Below, one piece after another: positions 36,810 to 46,648 of a DNA stretch of 64,000 nt (position 1 is its first letter; each line of letters begins with the position of its first letter). Origin of the DNA: an uncultured Enterobacteriaceae bacterium. GTDB lineage: Bacteria > Pseudomonadota > Gammaproteobacteria > Enterobacterales > Enterobacteriaceae. The stretch is taken from assembly GCA_936920625.1 (NCBI GenBank), contig CAKZHC010000011.1, positions 1-64,000 on the forward strand. The letters are read 5' to 3'. A program made the translations under genes and the position numbers. The notes below the pieces were generated by a model, which made no database searches, had not been told where the DNA came from, and worked only from the letters and a program-made list of their open reading frames with translations.

Positions 36810-38738
36810 TTATCCGCTTTTGCGTAATGATTCAAGGTATTCCCAGCGTTCAAACGCTGCCTCAAGCGCCTGCTCCGATGACGATAGCGCATCCAGTACT
36901 GGCTGAGTCACGTCATGGGGCTGACGGTAAAAGCCTGCCTCATTTACCTGGGATTGTAGTCTGGCCAGTTCTGCCTCCAGCGTTTCCAGCATTGACGGCA
37001 TCTGTTCCAGTTCACGTTGCAGGTTATAGCTCAATTTCCCAGTATTGGACCGGGATTTAACACTTTCATATTTGGATTTTTGTTCACGGGTAACAAGCGC
37101 TGCCTCTGCTTTAATCGGCAGGGGCTTACGATTCTGCTGCCAGTTTTCATGCTGCTGCCAGGCATCATAATAGCCACCGACGAAATTTTCGATATCTCCA
37201 TTACCCTCGAAAATCCAACATTCAGTTACCGTATTATCGACAAACCGACGATCATGACTAACTAACAGCACCGTTCCCTGGTAACTCCCAATCAGTGCCT
37301 CAAGTAACTCAAGTGTTTCTACATCCAAATCGTTAGTTGGTTCATCAAGAATAAGTAAATTGCTGGGCTTGAGAAATAATTTAGCTAATAACAATCGGTT
37401 ACGCTCACCTCCCGACAGCGCACGTACCGGAGTCATCGCTCGCTTAGGGTGAAACAAAAAATCCTGCAAATATCCCAATACATGGCGAGGCTTGCCATTG
37501 ATCATCACCTCCTGTTTACCGTCTGCCAGACTGTTCATTACGGTATCGTCAGGATCGAGTTCTGAGCGATGCTGATCAAAATAGGCAATCGATAAATTAG
37601 TACCCCGACAGACCAGACCACTATCCGCTAGCAACTCGCCTGACATCAACCGTAGCAGCGTAGTTTTGCCACTACCATTGGGGCCTATCAGGGCGATTTT
37701 ATCTCCACGTTGCACGAGTGCTGAGAAATTATTTACCAGTGTTTTTCCGGCAGTGCTGTAGCTAACCTGTTCCAGTTCAAAAACAACCTTGCCTGAGCGC
37801 GCAGCGGTACCCGCCTCCATAGTGGCTTTTCCCATGACCTCGCGCCGTTGTGAACGCTCACGCCGCAAGGCCTGCAAAGCCCGGACACGTCCCTCATTGC
37901 GGGTGCGCCTGGCTTTTATTCCCTGACGAATCCATACCTCTTCCTGTTGCAGTTTCGAATCAAATTGTGCGTTTTGCACCTCCTCCACTCGCAACTCCGC
38001 CTCTTTGCCAGCCAGATAGCGATCGTAATTCCCGGGCCAGGAAACCAGCCTGCCCCGGTCAAGATCAATAATCCGGGTAGCCATGCTACGAATAAAAGCG
38101 CGGTCATGGGATATAAAAACGATACTCCCGTGAAAATCAGCCAGAAACGTTTCCAGCCAGCTGATAGTCTCAATATCCAGATGGTTTGTTGGTTCATCGA
38201 GTAGTAGCACTTGGGGGGAGCAGACCAGCGCTCGGGCCAGCGACGCCTTGCGCAGCCAGCCTCCAGAGAGGGATGAAAGTAACATGTCAGGTTGCAGACC
38301 AGTTTGCTGCAATACGTCACTGATACGGCGTTCAAGCTGCCACAAGTTCTGGTGGTCAAGAATATGCTGCAAGCGCGCCATTTCATCAAGATTGTGTTCG
38401 TCTGGATTCACCATCATGGCCTGGGACAGGGCGTGCCACTTTTTTAGTATCGCCGCCTGCTGCTCAACTCCCTCGGTAACGTAGTCATACACTGAGCAGG
38501 TTTTATCACGCGGGGGGTCCTGTTGCAGGCGTGCAACAACCAGATCTTTCTGGCAGACCACCCGCCCATCATCCAGTGGCTGCTCCTGACTGATGACTTT
38601 CATCAGTGTGGATTTACCTGCACCATTACGCCCCACCAGGCAAAGGCGCTCATGCTCTTCAATATGGAGATCACAGTTATCAAGCAATGGTGCATCACCA
38701 AAAGCCAGTCTGGCACCATAGATACTAATAAGTGACAT
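36810..38738 (-). CDS. uup: ABC-F ATPase Uup
   Basis: A 642-residue protein with two ABC ATPase domains and a C-terminal coiled-coil DNA-binding tail. Walker A motifs are LVGRNGAGKSTLMKV and LIGPNGSGKTTLLRL, signatures LSGGWLRKASLARAL and LSGGERNRLLLAKLF, Walker B LLLDEPTNHLD and LILDEPTNDLD. Uup influences precise transposon excision and ribosome-related processes. It lies 17 nt after rlmL. Intact. Confidence 0.96.
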   Translation of the reverse strand: MSLISIYGARLAFGDAPLLDNCDLHIEEHERLCLVGRNGAGKSTLMKVISQEQPLDDGRVVCQKDLVVARLQQDPPRDKTCSVYDYVTEGVEQQAAILKKWHALSQAMMVNPDEHNLDEMARLQHILDHQNLWQLERRISDVLQQTGLQPDMLLSSLSGGWLRKASLARALVCSPQVLLLDEPTNHLDIETISWLETFLADFHGSIVFISHDRAFIRSMATRIIDLDRGRLVSWPGNYDRYLAGKEAELRVEEVQNAQFDSKLQQEEVWIRQGIKARRTRNEGRVRALQALRRERSQRREVMGKATMEAGTAARSGKVVFELEQVSYSTAGKTLVNNFSALVQRGDKIALIGPNGSGKTTLLRLMSGELLADSGLVCRGTNLSIAYFDQHRSELDPDDTVMNSLADGKQEVMINGKPRHVLGYLQDFLFHPKRAMTPVRALSGGERNRLLLAKLFLKPSNLLILDEPTNDLDVETLELLEALIGSYQGTVLLVSHDRRFVDNTVTECWIFEGNGDIENFVGGYYDAWQQHENWQQNRKPLPIKAEAALVTREQKSKYESVKSRSNTGKLSYNLQRELEQMPSMLETLEAELARLQSQVNEAGFYRQPHDVTQPVLDALSSSEQALEAAFERWEYLESLRKSG

Positions 38739-38755
38739 TAACGCACTTCCTTAAC

Positions 38756-40873
38756 TCACGAACTCACATGGGTAATCTGCCAGCAGTGGCGACTATGACG
38801 CTGACGAGCGAAATCCGGAGATTGCGTTTTTGCGGTAATATCATCCGCCTGCAATCCCAGTGCGTTAAGCCCGTCATAGTCCATTTTGAAGCCACGTCTG
38901 TTATTAGAAAAAAGGATAGTACCATTATGGCGCAACAGCCGCTTTAGAACGCCCATCAGGCGCAGATGATCACGCTGGACATCGAAATCCTCCTCCATTC
39001 GTTTTGAATTAGAAAAGGTAGGAGGATCAATAAAAATGAGGTCAAACTGCTCTTTCGTCTCGCTCATCCAGTTTAAACAATCCGCCTGAATCAGGCGGTG
39101 CTGGCGCCCGGTCAGGCTATTGAGCTGCAGATTGCGGGCTGCCCATTCAAGATAAGTGCGCGACATATCTACTGTCGTGGTAGATCGAGCACCGCCCAGC
39201 CCAGCCTGTACGCTGGCGCTACCGGTATAGGCAAAGAGATTAAGGAAATCCTTACCTTTGCTAAGCTGATTCAGCCTGCGCCGTACAGCACGATTATCAG
39301 GAAACAGGCCTGTGTCGAGATAATCGGTCAGATTCACCCAAAATTGCGCATCATACTCACGCACGAGGATACTTTCGCTTTTATCACTCAGTTTCTGATA
39401 TTGACTGCTGCCCCGTTGCCTCTGGCGGGTCTTTAATATCAGACGACTGGCCGTCACCCCAAGTACCTCCTGCGTACAGGCTATAACATCCATCAGGCGC
39501 CGGCGGGCACGGGCTGCATCAACTGTTTTAGGGGCAGCATACTCCTGAATCACCACCCAGTCGGCATAGCGATCTACTGCCACGTTATATTCAGAAAGAT
39601 CGGCATCATACAGACGATAACAGTCAATTCCCTCCCGGCGTGCCCATTTATCCAGTTTCTTATGATTTTTCCGCAGCCTGTTGCCATAAGCGGTGACTGG
39701 TTCTATAACCATCTGTTCGCTACTGGCACTGGTGAGATAATAATTTTTTTGTATACAATCCAGGGGGCCATTTTTCGCTTTGAACTGGCGGTCTGCACGT
39801 AGCTGGAGATAGCCCATGAGTTCTTCTGAAGCGCTGAAGATCGACAACCTCCAGCCGCCGAATTGCTGTTTCATTATCCGGCCAAACTGACCATACAACG
39901 CAATAAGAGCAGGTTCGCTATCAAGGCGCTCTCCATAGGGTGGATTAGTTACCACCGTGCCGCAGGGGCCATGAGGTAGAGGGTTATTTAAATCCGACGC
40001 TTCGCTTTGAACAAAACTGATTAATTCAGCAATACCTGCGTGACGGGCATTGAGCCGAGCCTGTTCCAGTACCCCGGCATCGTTGTCATAACCAAAAAAA
40101 TGTGGGGATACTTTTTGCATGCCTGTTTTTGCCCTGTCCCGCGCGTCATCAATAATACTTTTCCATAAACCAGCATCAAATGTTGACAGGCCCTGTACTC
40201 CCCAGTGACGCCGGTAAAGCCCCGGAGCACAGTCGGCCGCCATCATTGCTGCTTCAATCAGCAAAGTGCCGGAACCACACATCGGGTCAATAAGCGGCGT
40301 ATTCATCTGCCAGCCAGAACGAGTGATAATCGCCGCTGCCAAATTCTCTTTCAGTGGCGCCTGCCCGGCCTGCAAACGATACCCACGCTGATGTAACCCC
40401 TCTCCGGCCAGATCAAGCGAAATAGTCGCTTTATCTCTGTTGAGCCAGACATTAATGCGGATATCAGGCTGGTCACGCCTGACCTCAGGACGCATCATTC
40501 CCTGACGGGTAAAGCAGTCAGTAATAGCATCTTTCACCTTTAATGCACCGTACTGACTGTTGCGAATGACTGCGCTGGTGCCATTAAAATGCACTGCAAA
40601 AGTTTTACTACTGTTAAATAGCGACGGCCAGTTGATAGCCTGTGCCCCAAGATAGAGGTCAATATCGCTGTAAACAGCGCATGTAGTAAGTGGCAGTAAA
40701 ACGCGTGATGCAAGCCGGCTCCATATCAGCGACTGATACATCAAAAGAGCATCACCCTGATAATGCACACCGCCCTGAACTACCTGGCAGCCCGTAGCAC
40801 CCAACTGCATGAGTTCTTTTTTTAACAGTTCTTCCAACCCATGCGCTGTGCTGGCAAAAAGAGAATTAATCAT
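38756..40873 (-). CDS. rlmL: 23S rRNA m2G2445 / m7G2069 methyltransferase RlmKL
   Basis: A 705-residue bifunctional enzyme. The N-terminal half has a THUMP domain (INSLFASTAHGLEELLKKEL) and an RlmL methylase (LIDPMCGSGTLLIEAAMMAA, TVVTNPPYGERLDSEPALIA). The C-terminal RlmK half has KDFLNLFAYTGSASVQAGLG and LIFIDPPTFSNSKRMEEDFD. Start 40873 is set by the E. coli N-terminus; upstream in-frame codons add 11 residues. First gene of the rlmL-uup-pqiABC run and divergent from ycbX. Confidence 0.96.
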   Translation of the reverse strand: MINSLFASTAHGLEELLKKELMQLGATGCQVVQGGVHYQGDALLMYQSLIWSRLASRVLLPLTTCAVYSDIDLYLGAQAINWPSLFNSSKTFAVHFNGTSAVIRNSQYGALKVKDAITDCFTRQGMMRPEVRRDQPDIRINVWLNRDKATISLDLAGEGLHQRGYRLQAGQAPLKENLAAAIITRSGWQMNTPLIDPMCGSGTLLIEAAMMAADCAPGLYRRHWGVQGLSTFDAGLWKSIIDDARDRAKTGMQKVSPHFFGYDNDAGVLEQARLNARHAGIAELISFVQSEASDLNNPLPHGPCGTVVTNPPYGERLDSEPALIALYGQFGRIMKQQFGGWRLSIFSASEELMGYLQLRADRQFKAKNGPLDCIQKNYYLTSASSEQMVIEPVTAYGNRLRKNHKKLDKWARREGIDCYRLYDADLSEYNVAVDRYADWVVIQEYAAPKTVDAARARRRLMDVIACTQEVLGVTASRLILKTRQRQRGSSQYQKLSDKSESILVREYDAQFWVNLTDYLDTGLFPDNRAVRRRLNQLSKGKDFLNLFAYTGSASVQAGLGGARSTTTVDMSRTYLEWAARNLQLNSLTGRQHRLIQADCLNWMSETKEQFDLIFIDPPTFSNSKRMEEDFDVQRDHLRLMGVLKRLLRHNGTILFSNNRRGFKMDYDGLNALGLQADDITAKTQSPDFARQRHSRHCWQITHVSS

Positions 40874-40987
40874 GTCACATATTATCTGAGAAAAATTGTG
40901 GCGCATTATAGCTAAGATGTTACTTATGTCATAAAGTTAGCCGCTTTCACCTCTGGTTTCCTTTCATTGCTTATGTCTGGAGTAAAC

Positions 40988-42103
40988 ATGTTTTCCCTAT
41001 CTGATCTGTATGTCTGGCCCATAAAATCAATGCGCGGATTACAGCTCTCTCATGCAAAGGTCTGCAATAGTGGACTCGCTTTTGACCGCATATTGATGGT
41101 GACTGACCAGGCCGGAAAGTTTATCACTGCCCGGCAGTTTCCGCATATGTTACTATTTACTCCCGCACTGATTATCGACGGTTTATGTCTCACCGCACCA
41201 GATGGCAGTAGCGCTACCATACGCTTTGCCGATTTCTCCAACGAACTGATGCCAACAGAGGTTTGGGGCGATCGGTTCCCATCGCACGTTGCTCCCCGTG
41301 AAATCAATCAGTGGCTGAGCAGTTTCTTCCCCATACCAGTCCAGCTGCGCTTTGCAGGAATCAAATCTGAACGCCGCAGGAAGCAGTTACCAGACATCCC
41401 CCTTGCATTTGCCGATGGTTATCCGTTCCTGTTGATCAATAGCGCCTCACTTGAAGATTTGCAGGGTCGCACTTCCGCTGAGATAAGTTTAGCGCAGTTT
41501 CGTGCCAACATGATTGTCACCGGTGCTACGGCATGGGATGAGGATAACTGGGCCCGAATTCGTATTGGCAAAGTTGATTTTAAAATAGCTAAACCTTGCC
41601 GTCGTTGTCTGCTGATAACAATCAATCACGAATCCGGCACCAGGCACCCTGATGGTGAACCTTTGACAACACTACAGACATTTCGTCGTGCCTGTGATGG
41701 CAGCGGTGATGTAGATTTTGGCTTACATCTTGTCGCCGAAAACAGCGGTATCATCCGCATAACAGATGGAATAACGGTGCTGGAACGCAAAACTCCCCGG
41801 CAATACCTGCTGAATGCAGGCAGTCAACAACACCGTGTTCAGCCGCACAAAACAAAAAATGTCACGATTATTTATCAGGGTCAGCCAGTAAAAGGTAATA
41901 ATCAGCAGGTACTGCTTGAGCAACTTGAAGAGCATGGTTTTTCTATTCCCTACTCCTGCCGGGCCGGGCTGTGCGGTAGCTGCCGCCTGAAATTAATTTC
42001 AGGTCAGGTACATCCGCTAAAACAGGATGCCATCTCTGATGACCGCACTATTCTCTCCTGCTGCTGTATACCCGCCAGCGATATAGAACTGGTGCCACTA
42101 TAA
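40988..42103 (+). CDS. ycbX: MOSC and 2Fe-2S ferredoxin domain protein YcbX
   Basis: A 371-residue protein. The MOSC N-terminal beta-barrel reads LSDLYVWPIKSMRGLQLSHA; the MOSC domain includes FRANMIVTGATAWDEDNWA and CRRCLLITINHESGTRHPDG. The C-terminal ferredoxin has the cluster ligands in CRAGLCGSCRLKLISG plus a later Cys. YcbX works with molybdenum cofactor to detoxify N-hydroxylated bases. ATG 40988 follows GGAG. It is the last gene before the accessory island. Confidence 0.94.
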   Translation: MFSLSDLYVWPIKSMRGLQLSHAKVCNSGLAFDRILMVTDQAGKFITARQFPHMLLFTPALIIDGLCLTAPDGSSATIRFADFSNELMPTEVWGDRFPSHVAPREINQWLSSFFPIPVQLRFAGIKSERRRKQLPDIPLAFADGYPFLLINSASLEDLQGRTSAEISLAQFRANMIVTGATAWDEDNWARIRIGKVDFKIAKPCRRCLLITINHESGTRHPDGEPLTTLQTFRRACDGSGDVDFGLHLVAENSGIIRITDGITVLERKTPRQYLLNAGSQQHRVQPHKTKNVTIIYQGQPVKGNNQQVLLEQLEEHGFSIPYSCRAGLCGSCRLKLISGQVHPLKQDAISDDRTILSCCCIPASDIELVPL

Positions 42104-42366
42104 AAACCGGCTTCATCACGACGATACAAATGATATTTAGCAGTGATTATCTATTCAGAAATTTGAATGTATTAACTAATGCCGGTAATATTATAGTTTA
42201 ATCCGGTAAAGCAAAGGACATCAGAAAACATCTCCTGATCCTAAGGATATATCGCGGGAATGGACGGAAACAGGTATTTTTTTCTAAAAGAAATTTGCAG
42301 AAAATGGTTCGGCGTTTAACGCACACAAGATAAATTAGTTACAAATTGGAAGTAACAGATAAAATT

Positions 42367-42425
42367 TAATCGTTAATCGTTAATCGTTAATCGTTAATCG
42401 TTAATCGTTAATCGTTAATCGTTAA
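42367..42425. repeat. Tandem heptamer repeat, 8 copies
   Basis: TAATCGT is repeated eight times without error, plus a partial ninth (59 bp). It lies in the long gap between ycbX and the DMT transporter, about 255 bp before the transporter start. Seven is not a multiple of three and the repeat is non-coding here, so copy-number change could alter spacing, not a reading frame. Confidence 0.97.
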
Positions 42426-42681
42426 ACATTCTTATTTACTGCAAAATATCTCAACAATAATGTCAATAACAAGCTGTTGTATGTATATCTGTTAATTTTT
42501 TGAACGGCTATTCAAACCTTCACTCATTATCGCTGCTTTAACTTTACGATAACAAATAATCTTATAAATTTCCCATCTTACCTTCTTATTTTAAAACTTG
42601 TGATACAAGCCTGCCATATGTTATAGAATGGATAAGTGGTTATCTTACTATTTTTGATATGGTATAGGAGATAAAGTAAAA

Positions 42682-43560
42682 ATGATCAGTAAAATTGATC
42701 TGTACAAAGGCGTTTTTGTAACCATATTATGGGGAATAAATTTTTCTTTTATAGAAATTGGATTAAAAGATCTTGACCCATTTAATATGACATTTTTAAG
42801 ATTCTTATTTTGTGTTTTTCCATTAGCCTTTTTCATCAAAAAGCCAGCCAATATATCCTGGTTCAATATTGCACTACACGGATTTTTGTTTGGAGCTGGT
42901 TTGTGGTGGATTGTAAACCTTGCCATGTACAATGGCCTTTCTCCTGGCTTATCTTCTGTTTTTTTGCAGTTTAGTGCCTTCTTTACGATCATACTGAGTC
43001 GTCTTTTTTTCAAAGAAAGATTATCTCTGAGGCAAATAGCAGGGATGATCATCTCTTTTTGTGGCTTACTACTTATTACTGTATTTTCAAACGAAAACTC
43101 AACTAAAGCAGGCATCTTCCTTGTTATTATAGCAGCTATTTCATGGTCTTTTTGTAATATTATAATAAAATATTATAAACCATCTGACATGGCAGGTTTC
43201 ATTGTCTGGTCAAGCCTTTTCTCCGCTCCAATGATTTTTCTTCTGACTTTAGCTGTTAAAGGCAGAGAAGTCATTTTTTCAATGGCAGACCATATCAATT
43301 ATACCTCTTTTCTTTCAGTATTATTCCAATCTTACGTAACAACTATTTTTGGTTTCATAGTGTGGAATAATCTGTTAAAAAAATATAATGCTGCTTCTGT
43401 AGCTCCTCTATCTTTGATTGTTCCTGTATCAGGAATCATCACATCTTATCTGGTTTTTGATGAAAAATTAGGATACGATCAATTACTTTCTGTAGCCGTT
43501 ATAATTTTTGGCATATATATTTTTTTGGATACCAAAAAAAGAGTTGAGATCATTTCCTAA
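42682..43560 (+). CDS. EamA/DMT superfamily transporter
   Basis: A 292-residue inner-membrane protein with ten predicted helices in two EamA repeats. The first begins FVTILWGINFSFIEIGLKDL with DPFNMTFLRFLFC; the second AISWSFCNIIIKYY, with VAPLSLIVPVSGIITSYLVF near the end. Such proteins export amino acids or other metabolites; the substrate cannot be told. Strikingly AT-rich compared with ycbX, which suggests acquisition with the island. The frame is intact with ATAGGAGATAAAG upstream. Confidence 0.85.
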   Translation: MISKIDLYKGVFVTILWGINFSFIEIGLKDLDPFNMTFLRFLFCVFPLAFFIKKPANISWFNIALHGFLFGAGLWWIVNLAMYNGLSPGLSSVFLQFSAFFTIILSRLFFKERLSLRQIAGMIISFCGLLLITVFSNENSTKAGIFLVIIAAISWSFCNIIIKYYKPSDMAGFIVWSSLFSAPMIFLLTLAVKGREVIFSMADHINYTSFLSVLFQSYVTTIFGFIVWNNLLKKYNAASVAPLSLIVPVSGIITSYLVFDEKLGYDQLLSVAVIIFGIYIFLDTKKRVEIIS

Positions 43561-43750
43561 CCCGCTCCGGTTTCTGCATTTACGCAGATTCCAGCCTGGC
43601 ACAGATTTATCCGGGAAATTAAGATGAAGACAGACATTTATCTTTTCATTCCCTAAACAACGGTTTGGTGAGGTTTGCCGTTACCGTGTGGATTCACAGA
43701 CCATGAATACAGCACACTCTTGTACCACTAAGGAAGGCGAAAAGTGGAGT

Positions 43751-43892
43751 TCACAGAGGTTTTTTCTCAGGGCCAGTTTAAAATAGTGGTGTCGCTGAAA
43801 TCCTCAATCAGGATTTCTATCGCATCAAATATGGCAGGCCAAAATGTAGAATGAGGCCTTTTAGCGGCTAAAGTATAAAAAACCTCTGTGAA
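43751..43892. mobile_element. MITE-like element with 16-bp perfect terminal inverted repeats
   Basis: TTCACAGAGGTTTTTT at 43751-43766 and its exact complement AAAAAACCTCTGTGAA at 43877-43892 bound a 142-bp segment with no coding capacity. The flanks show no convincing target-site duplication. Size and structure fit a miniature inverted-repeat element or the end-to-end remnant of an insertion sequence. Confidence 0.55.
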
Positions 43893-43941
43893 TTATGTGC
43901 GTCAGATGATATTACCCCGCCTGTGCGCAGGAAGTCCCAGT

Positions 43942-44265
43942 TTATTTTTTAACACGAATTCGGGATCTTCGGTCAATGAGCTGACGTGTGTGAGGGTTAT
44001 AATAGCGCTCAGGCCATATCTCAGACGGATGTACTGCAATTGCCTCTGCTATCAGCCATTCTCCTTTAGGCCATGGACGGACAAGAGCATTATTCAGTGT
44101 GGATGGCCGCAGGCCCGCTGCACGTGAACCCGCCGCAAGCGTAGTGTTTTTCTTATGTAGTGCAGCAATAATATCGGCCGGGTGCCAGTCTGTTTTTTTT
44201 ACCGGATGCAGGCCTGCATTATTATCTGTTTTGAGGGTGAACACTCCCTGCTCTGATTTTAACAT
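43942..44265 (-). CDS. Ner/Nlp family winged-HTH regulator
   Basis: A 107-residue protein whose middle, DWHPADIIAALHKKNTTLAA then GLRPSTLNNALVRPWPKGEW and PSEIWPERYY, is the characteristic Ner-type DNA-binding domain (phage Mu Ner, enterobacterial Nlp/SfsB). It may control the small island or be a phage regulator remnant. It has a longer N-terminal leader than Ner. Upstream, on the same strand, is a repeat protein. Intact. Confidence 0.85.
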   Translation of the reverse strand: MLKSEQGVFTLKTDNNAGLHPVKKTDWHPADIIAALHKKNTTLAAGSRAAGLRPSTLNNALVRPWPKGEWLIAEAIAVHPSEIWPERYYNPHTRQLIDRRSRIRVKK

Positions 44266-44380
44266 TTTTTCATCTCCTTACTGATTTTCAAAATAATAGC
44301 GATATAACTAGTTCATGTTATTTAAAAAATACTGCCTGAATCTTTTATGAAAAAGCATCGTTCTTCATTAAACTTCTGAT

Positions 44381-44809
44381 TTATTTTAACGCATGATTTT
44401 TACTGAATTTTACTATTCTGGCATGGCCCGATATTCTGGTATGGCCACTGATTCTGACATCATCATTTATTACTGAATATCCCGTGATTCTGACATTATC
44501 AGAGATTTTTGCATTCCCCGAAACCGATAAATTACCCGATACCCAGGCATAGCCTGAAATATGTGCGCTGCCGTAAATATGTGCTTTACCACAGACTATA
44601 GCGTTTTCTGATATACAGGCATCATCATATACCCACGCATTATCAAATACCCATGAATCACCCTCATGGCTCAGATTTGATTCTTTCTCAATCCAGCCGC
44701 CTAAATCCCCTTTTATGACGTCGCCGAAAGATTTAAGTGCCCGGATCCGGTACAGTTTTTTATATCCCACCGTCCTCACTGAGGCGTGAACTGTCTCGAA
44801 CTTTTTCAT
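44381..44809 (-). CDS. Beta-helix (hexapeptide-like repeat) protein
   Basis: A 142-residue protein. The N-terminal half (YKKLYRIRALKSFGDVIKGD, LGGWIEKESNLSHEG) resembles small phage- and island-borne proteins of the YdcK kind. The rest is a run of short repeats of the form I-x-G-x-A/V-x-I-S-x-x (HIYGSAHISGYAWVSGNLSV), expected to fold as a left-handed beta-helix. Function unknown. Frame intact; common on prophages and islands, which suits this location. Confidence 0.65.
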   Translation of the reverse strand: MKKFETVHASVRTVGYKKLYRIRALKSFGDVIKGDLGGWIEKESNLSHEGDSWVFDNAWVYDDACISENAIVCGKAHIYGSAHISGYAWVSGNLSVSGNAKISDNVRITGYSVINDDVRISGHTRISGHARIVKFSKNHALK

Positions 44810-45413
44810 TTTACTGTTACATCCTTATTTATTGTCAAGGTATCAGCCTGATATAAAATAGCTCCGGTGTTGAAGTACACTACTGATGTTTGCCCTAGTG
44901 TGGCGTTTCATTTAAAAACTTTCTGTCATTGCCAGCACATATCAATCTACTGCTATTTTTTACAGAAAAACCTTGCAGAAAAATAGCCAGATTAAGAGAT
45001 GAGATAAAAGATAACAGTAAGCAGATATACTACAATCTTTTAAATAATCCCGTTTATTAGCTTTCAGCTATATTACCTTTTTAAAAGATACCCCAATCTT
45101 AATATTTCCGATAGAGTTATCGGTTTCCGACGATAAAGGGTATATTCTAACTATTATTACTAGAATTATTTTACTAATTCGATGCTTAATATCTCCATTA
45201 TATTGCAACGCACTTCTTTGATAAAAATTTCTATTAAAATCAGTAAAATAAATAAAATACCTCTTTATTTTACTCATTAGCTTTTTACAACATATTAATA
45301 TTTATGTAATTTTTGTGAAGTTCATCATATTCAAATTCACTGCAATACACTAAGGTGCAAAATAGTTATTAATTTCCGTTGTTAAAACCGAAAAACATTA
45401 AAAGGAATTTATT
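44810..45413. other. AT-rich region upstream of the PAS-LuxR regulator
   Basis: About 600 nt with no gene I can support. A 69-codon frame on the minus strand (45277-45068) has no recognisable features. The region should contain the regulator's promoter. Confidence 0.35.
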
Positions 45414-46127
45414 ATGGAAAACGCCCCCCTGTCAGAAAGCGATTTTATCGCCGCTGCCACCAGAATTTTTGATAATTTTGCTGACCCAGTAATTATATCA
45501 AGCCCGGATTCAAGGATTCTCTATGTAAACCCCGCTCAGGTAAAGCATCATGGCCTGAGGACACCCAGTGATATGACCGGCCGCTATTATGATGAAGTTC
45601 ACTCTGCTCTTTACGAGAATGAGCAGTCAGTAAACAGCTGGAAAAAGCAGGATCAAAAGATTGCTGCTAACCCCCTGCGGGATCTGAAGATGCTGGAAGT
45701 CCATCCGGGAGAGGCAGACAGACCTTATACCGTCAGGAAAACCGCGCTGTTTAATCAGAATGAGGAGGTCATGGGCGTGCTGCTGCATTTCAGATATCTG
45801 GAGATCTTCCGCCCCAATGATTTCATTAAGGGAAAGCTGCCCGGTTCACTGTTACTCAACTGCCCGGATGATTTTTTTACCGAAAGAGAGTGCGAAATCA
45901 TCTTCCTCAGGCTACAGGGGATGTCGAGCAAGGCGATTGCGAAAATCCTCAGGCGCTCCCCGAGTACCATTGAAAATGCGATACAGCATATGTATGAAAG
46001 CGCCGGCGTTAACAATGCCACCGACTTTGCCGAATTCTGTGAAAACCGCGGGCTGCACTGCTACCTGCCGCACCGGTTTCTCGACCAGAAACACTTTTCA
46101 TTCGAGTGCGGCTCGTTTGAATTGTAA
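45414..46127 (+). CDS. PAS domain - LuxR-type HTH transcriptional regulator
   Basis: A 237-residue protein. The N-terminal PAS domain (FADPVIISSPDSRILYVNPA, about 17-120) probably senses a small ligand or redox state. The C-terminal HTH is of the LuxR/FixJ kind (FFTERECEIIFLRLQGMSSK then AIAKILRRSPSTIENAIQHM, about 150-195). The tail ends with FSFECGSFEL. An AAGGAA ribosome-binding site precedes the ATG. It is the nearest regulator upstream of the candidate effector gene and reads in the same direction. No family name is assigned. Confidence 0.8.
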   Translation: MENAPLSESDFIAAATRIFDNFADPVIISSPDSRILYVNPAQVKHHGLRTPSDMTGRYYDEVHSALYENEQSVNSWKKQDQKIAANPLRDLKMLEVHPGEADRPYTVRKTALFNQNEEVMGVLLHFRYLEIFRPNDFIKGKLPGSLLLNCPDDFFTERECEIIFLRLQGMSSKAIAKILRRSPSTIENAIQHMYESAGVNNATDFAEFCENRGLHCYLPHRFLDQKHFSFECGSFEL

Positions 46128-46648
46128 AGACGGGATTAGAGATCAAACCCAACTTACCAAGATTGTTTTATTCTTTTAGCGGCGTCGGCCCTGAACTTTA
46201 TTTTTAAGCGCGCAGACAATTAGTTAAATCGGCATCATGTAGTTTTGCTCTGAAGATTGTCTGCCCAGATTTACTTATTTCTCGCCATCGATGTATTCGG
46301 CATCTGTACATAATGCCCAGCAGCCACACAGCAAAAAGATTGCAAGGGTCTTTTGAAGCGTAAAAATCACCAGCGCTCTGCTCTTCCAGGAAAAGCATCA
46401 GACCGTTTTGGTGTCAAAACGAGGAGAGATTAAGGATAAAGGGTCTGCCATTAAATCTACATCGCGACTAACTCAGCTCAGCTACTATTTTCTATAAAAC
46501 ATTAAAAGTAATTAATTATAATCAGATATAATTAATTACTATAAGTAACTAATTGTAAAAAATTATGTTGGCCTTTACTCTGAATAGGTGAATTTTCTTA
46601 ATGTAATTGATTTTCTGCACGCAGTATTCAAACTAAGGAGATAATTGT
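46128..46648. other. Intergenic region before the candidate effector
   Basis: About 520 nt without a supportable gene. I looked for a HrpL-type promoter (GGAACC, 15-16 bases, CCAC) before 46649 and found none. Confidence 0.35.

Noticed and set aside
42367..42425. CRISPR-like array
   Set aside because: The repeats are contiguous heptamers with no spacers; no cas genes are in the window.
42648..43115. 155-codon minus-strand frame opposite the DMT transporter
   Set aside because: Antisense shadow; the plus-strand frame has ten coherent membrane segments and a ribosome-binding site.
45760..46179. 139-codon frame overlapping the PAS-LuxR gene
   Set aside because: Arg/Ser-rich shadow in another frame of the regulator; no independent start signal.
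46204..46398. 64-codon minus-strand frame with LEEQSAGDFYASKDPC
   Set aside because: Considered as a transposase scrap, but no motif or inverted repeat supports it.
46500..46648. HrpL-dependent promoter for the candidate effector
   Set aside because: No GGAACC-N15/16-CCAC pattern was found.
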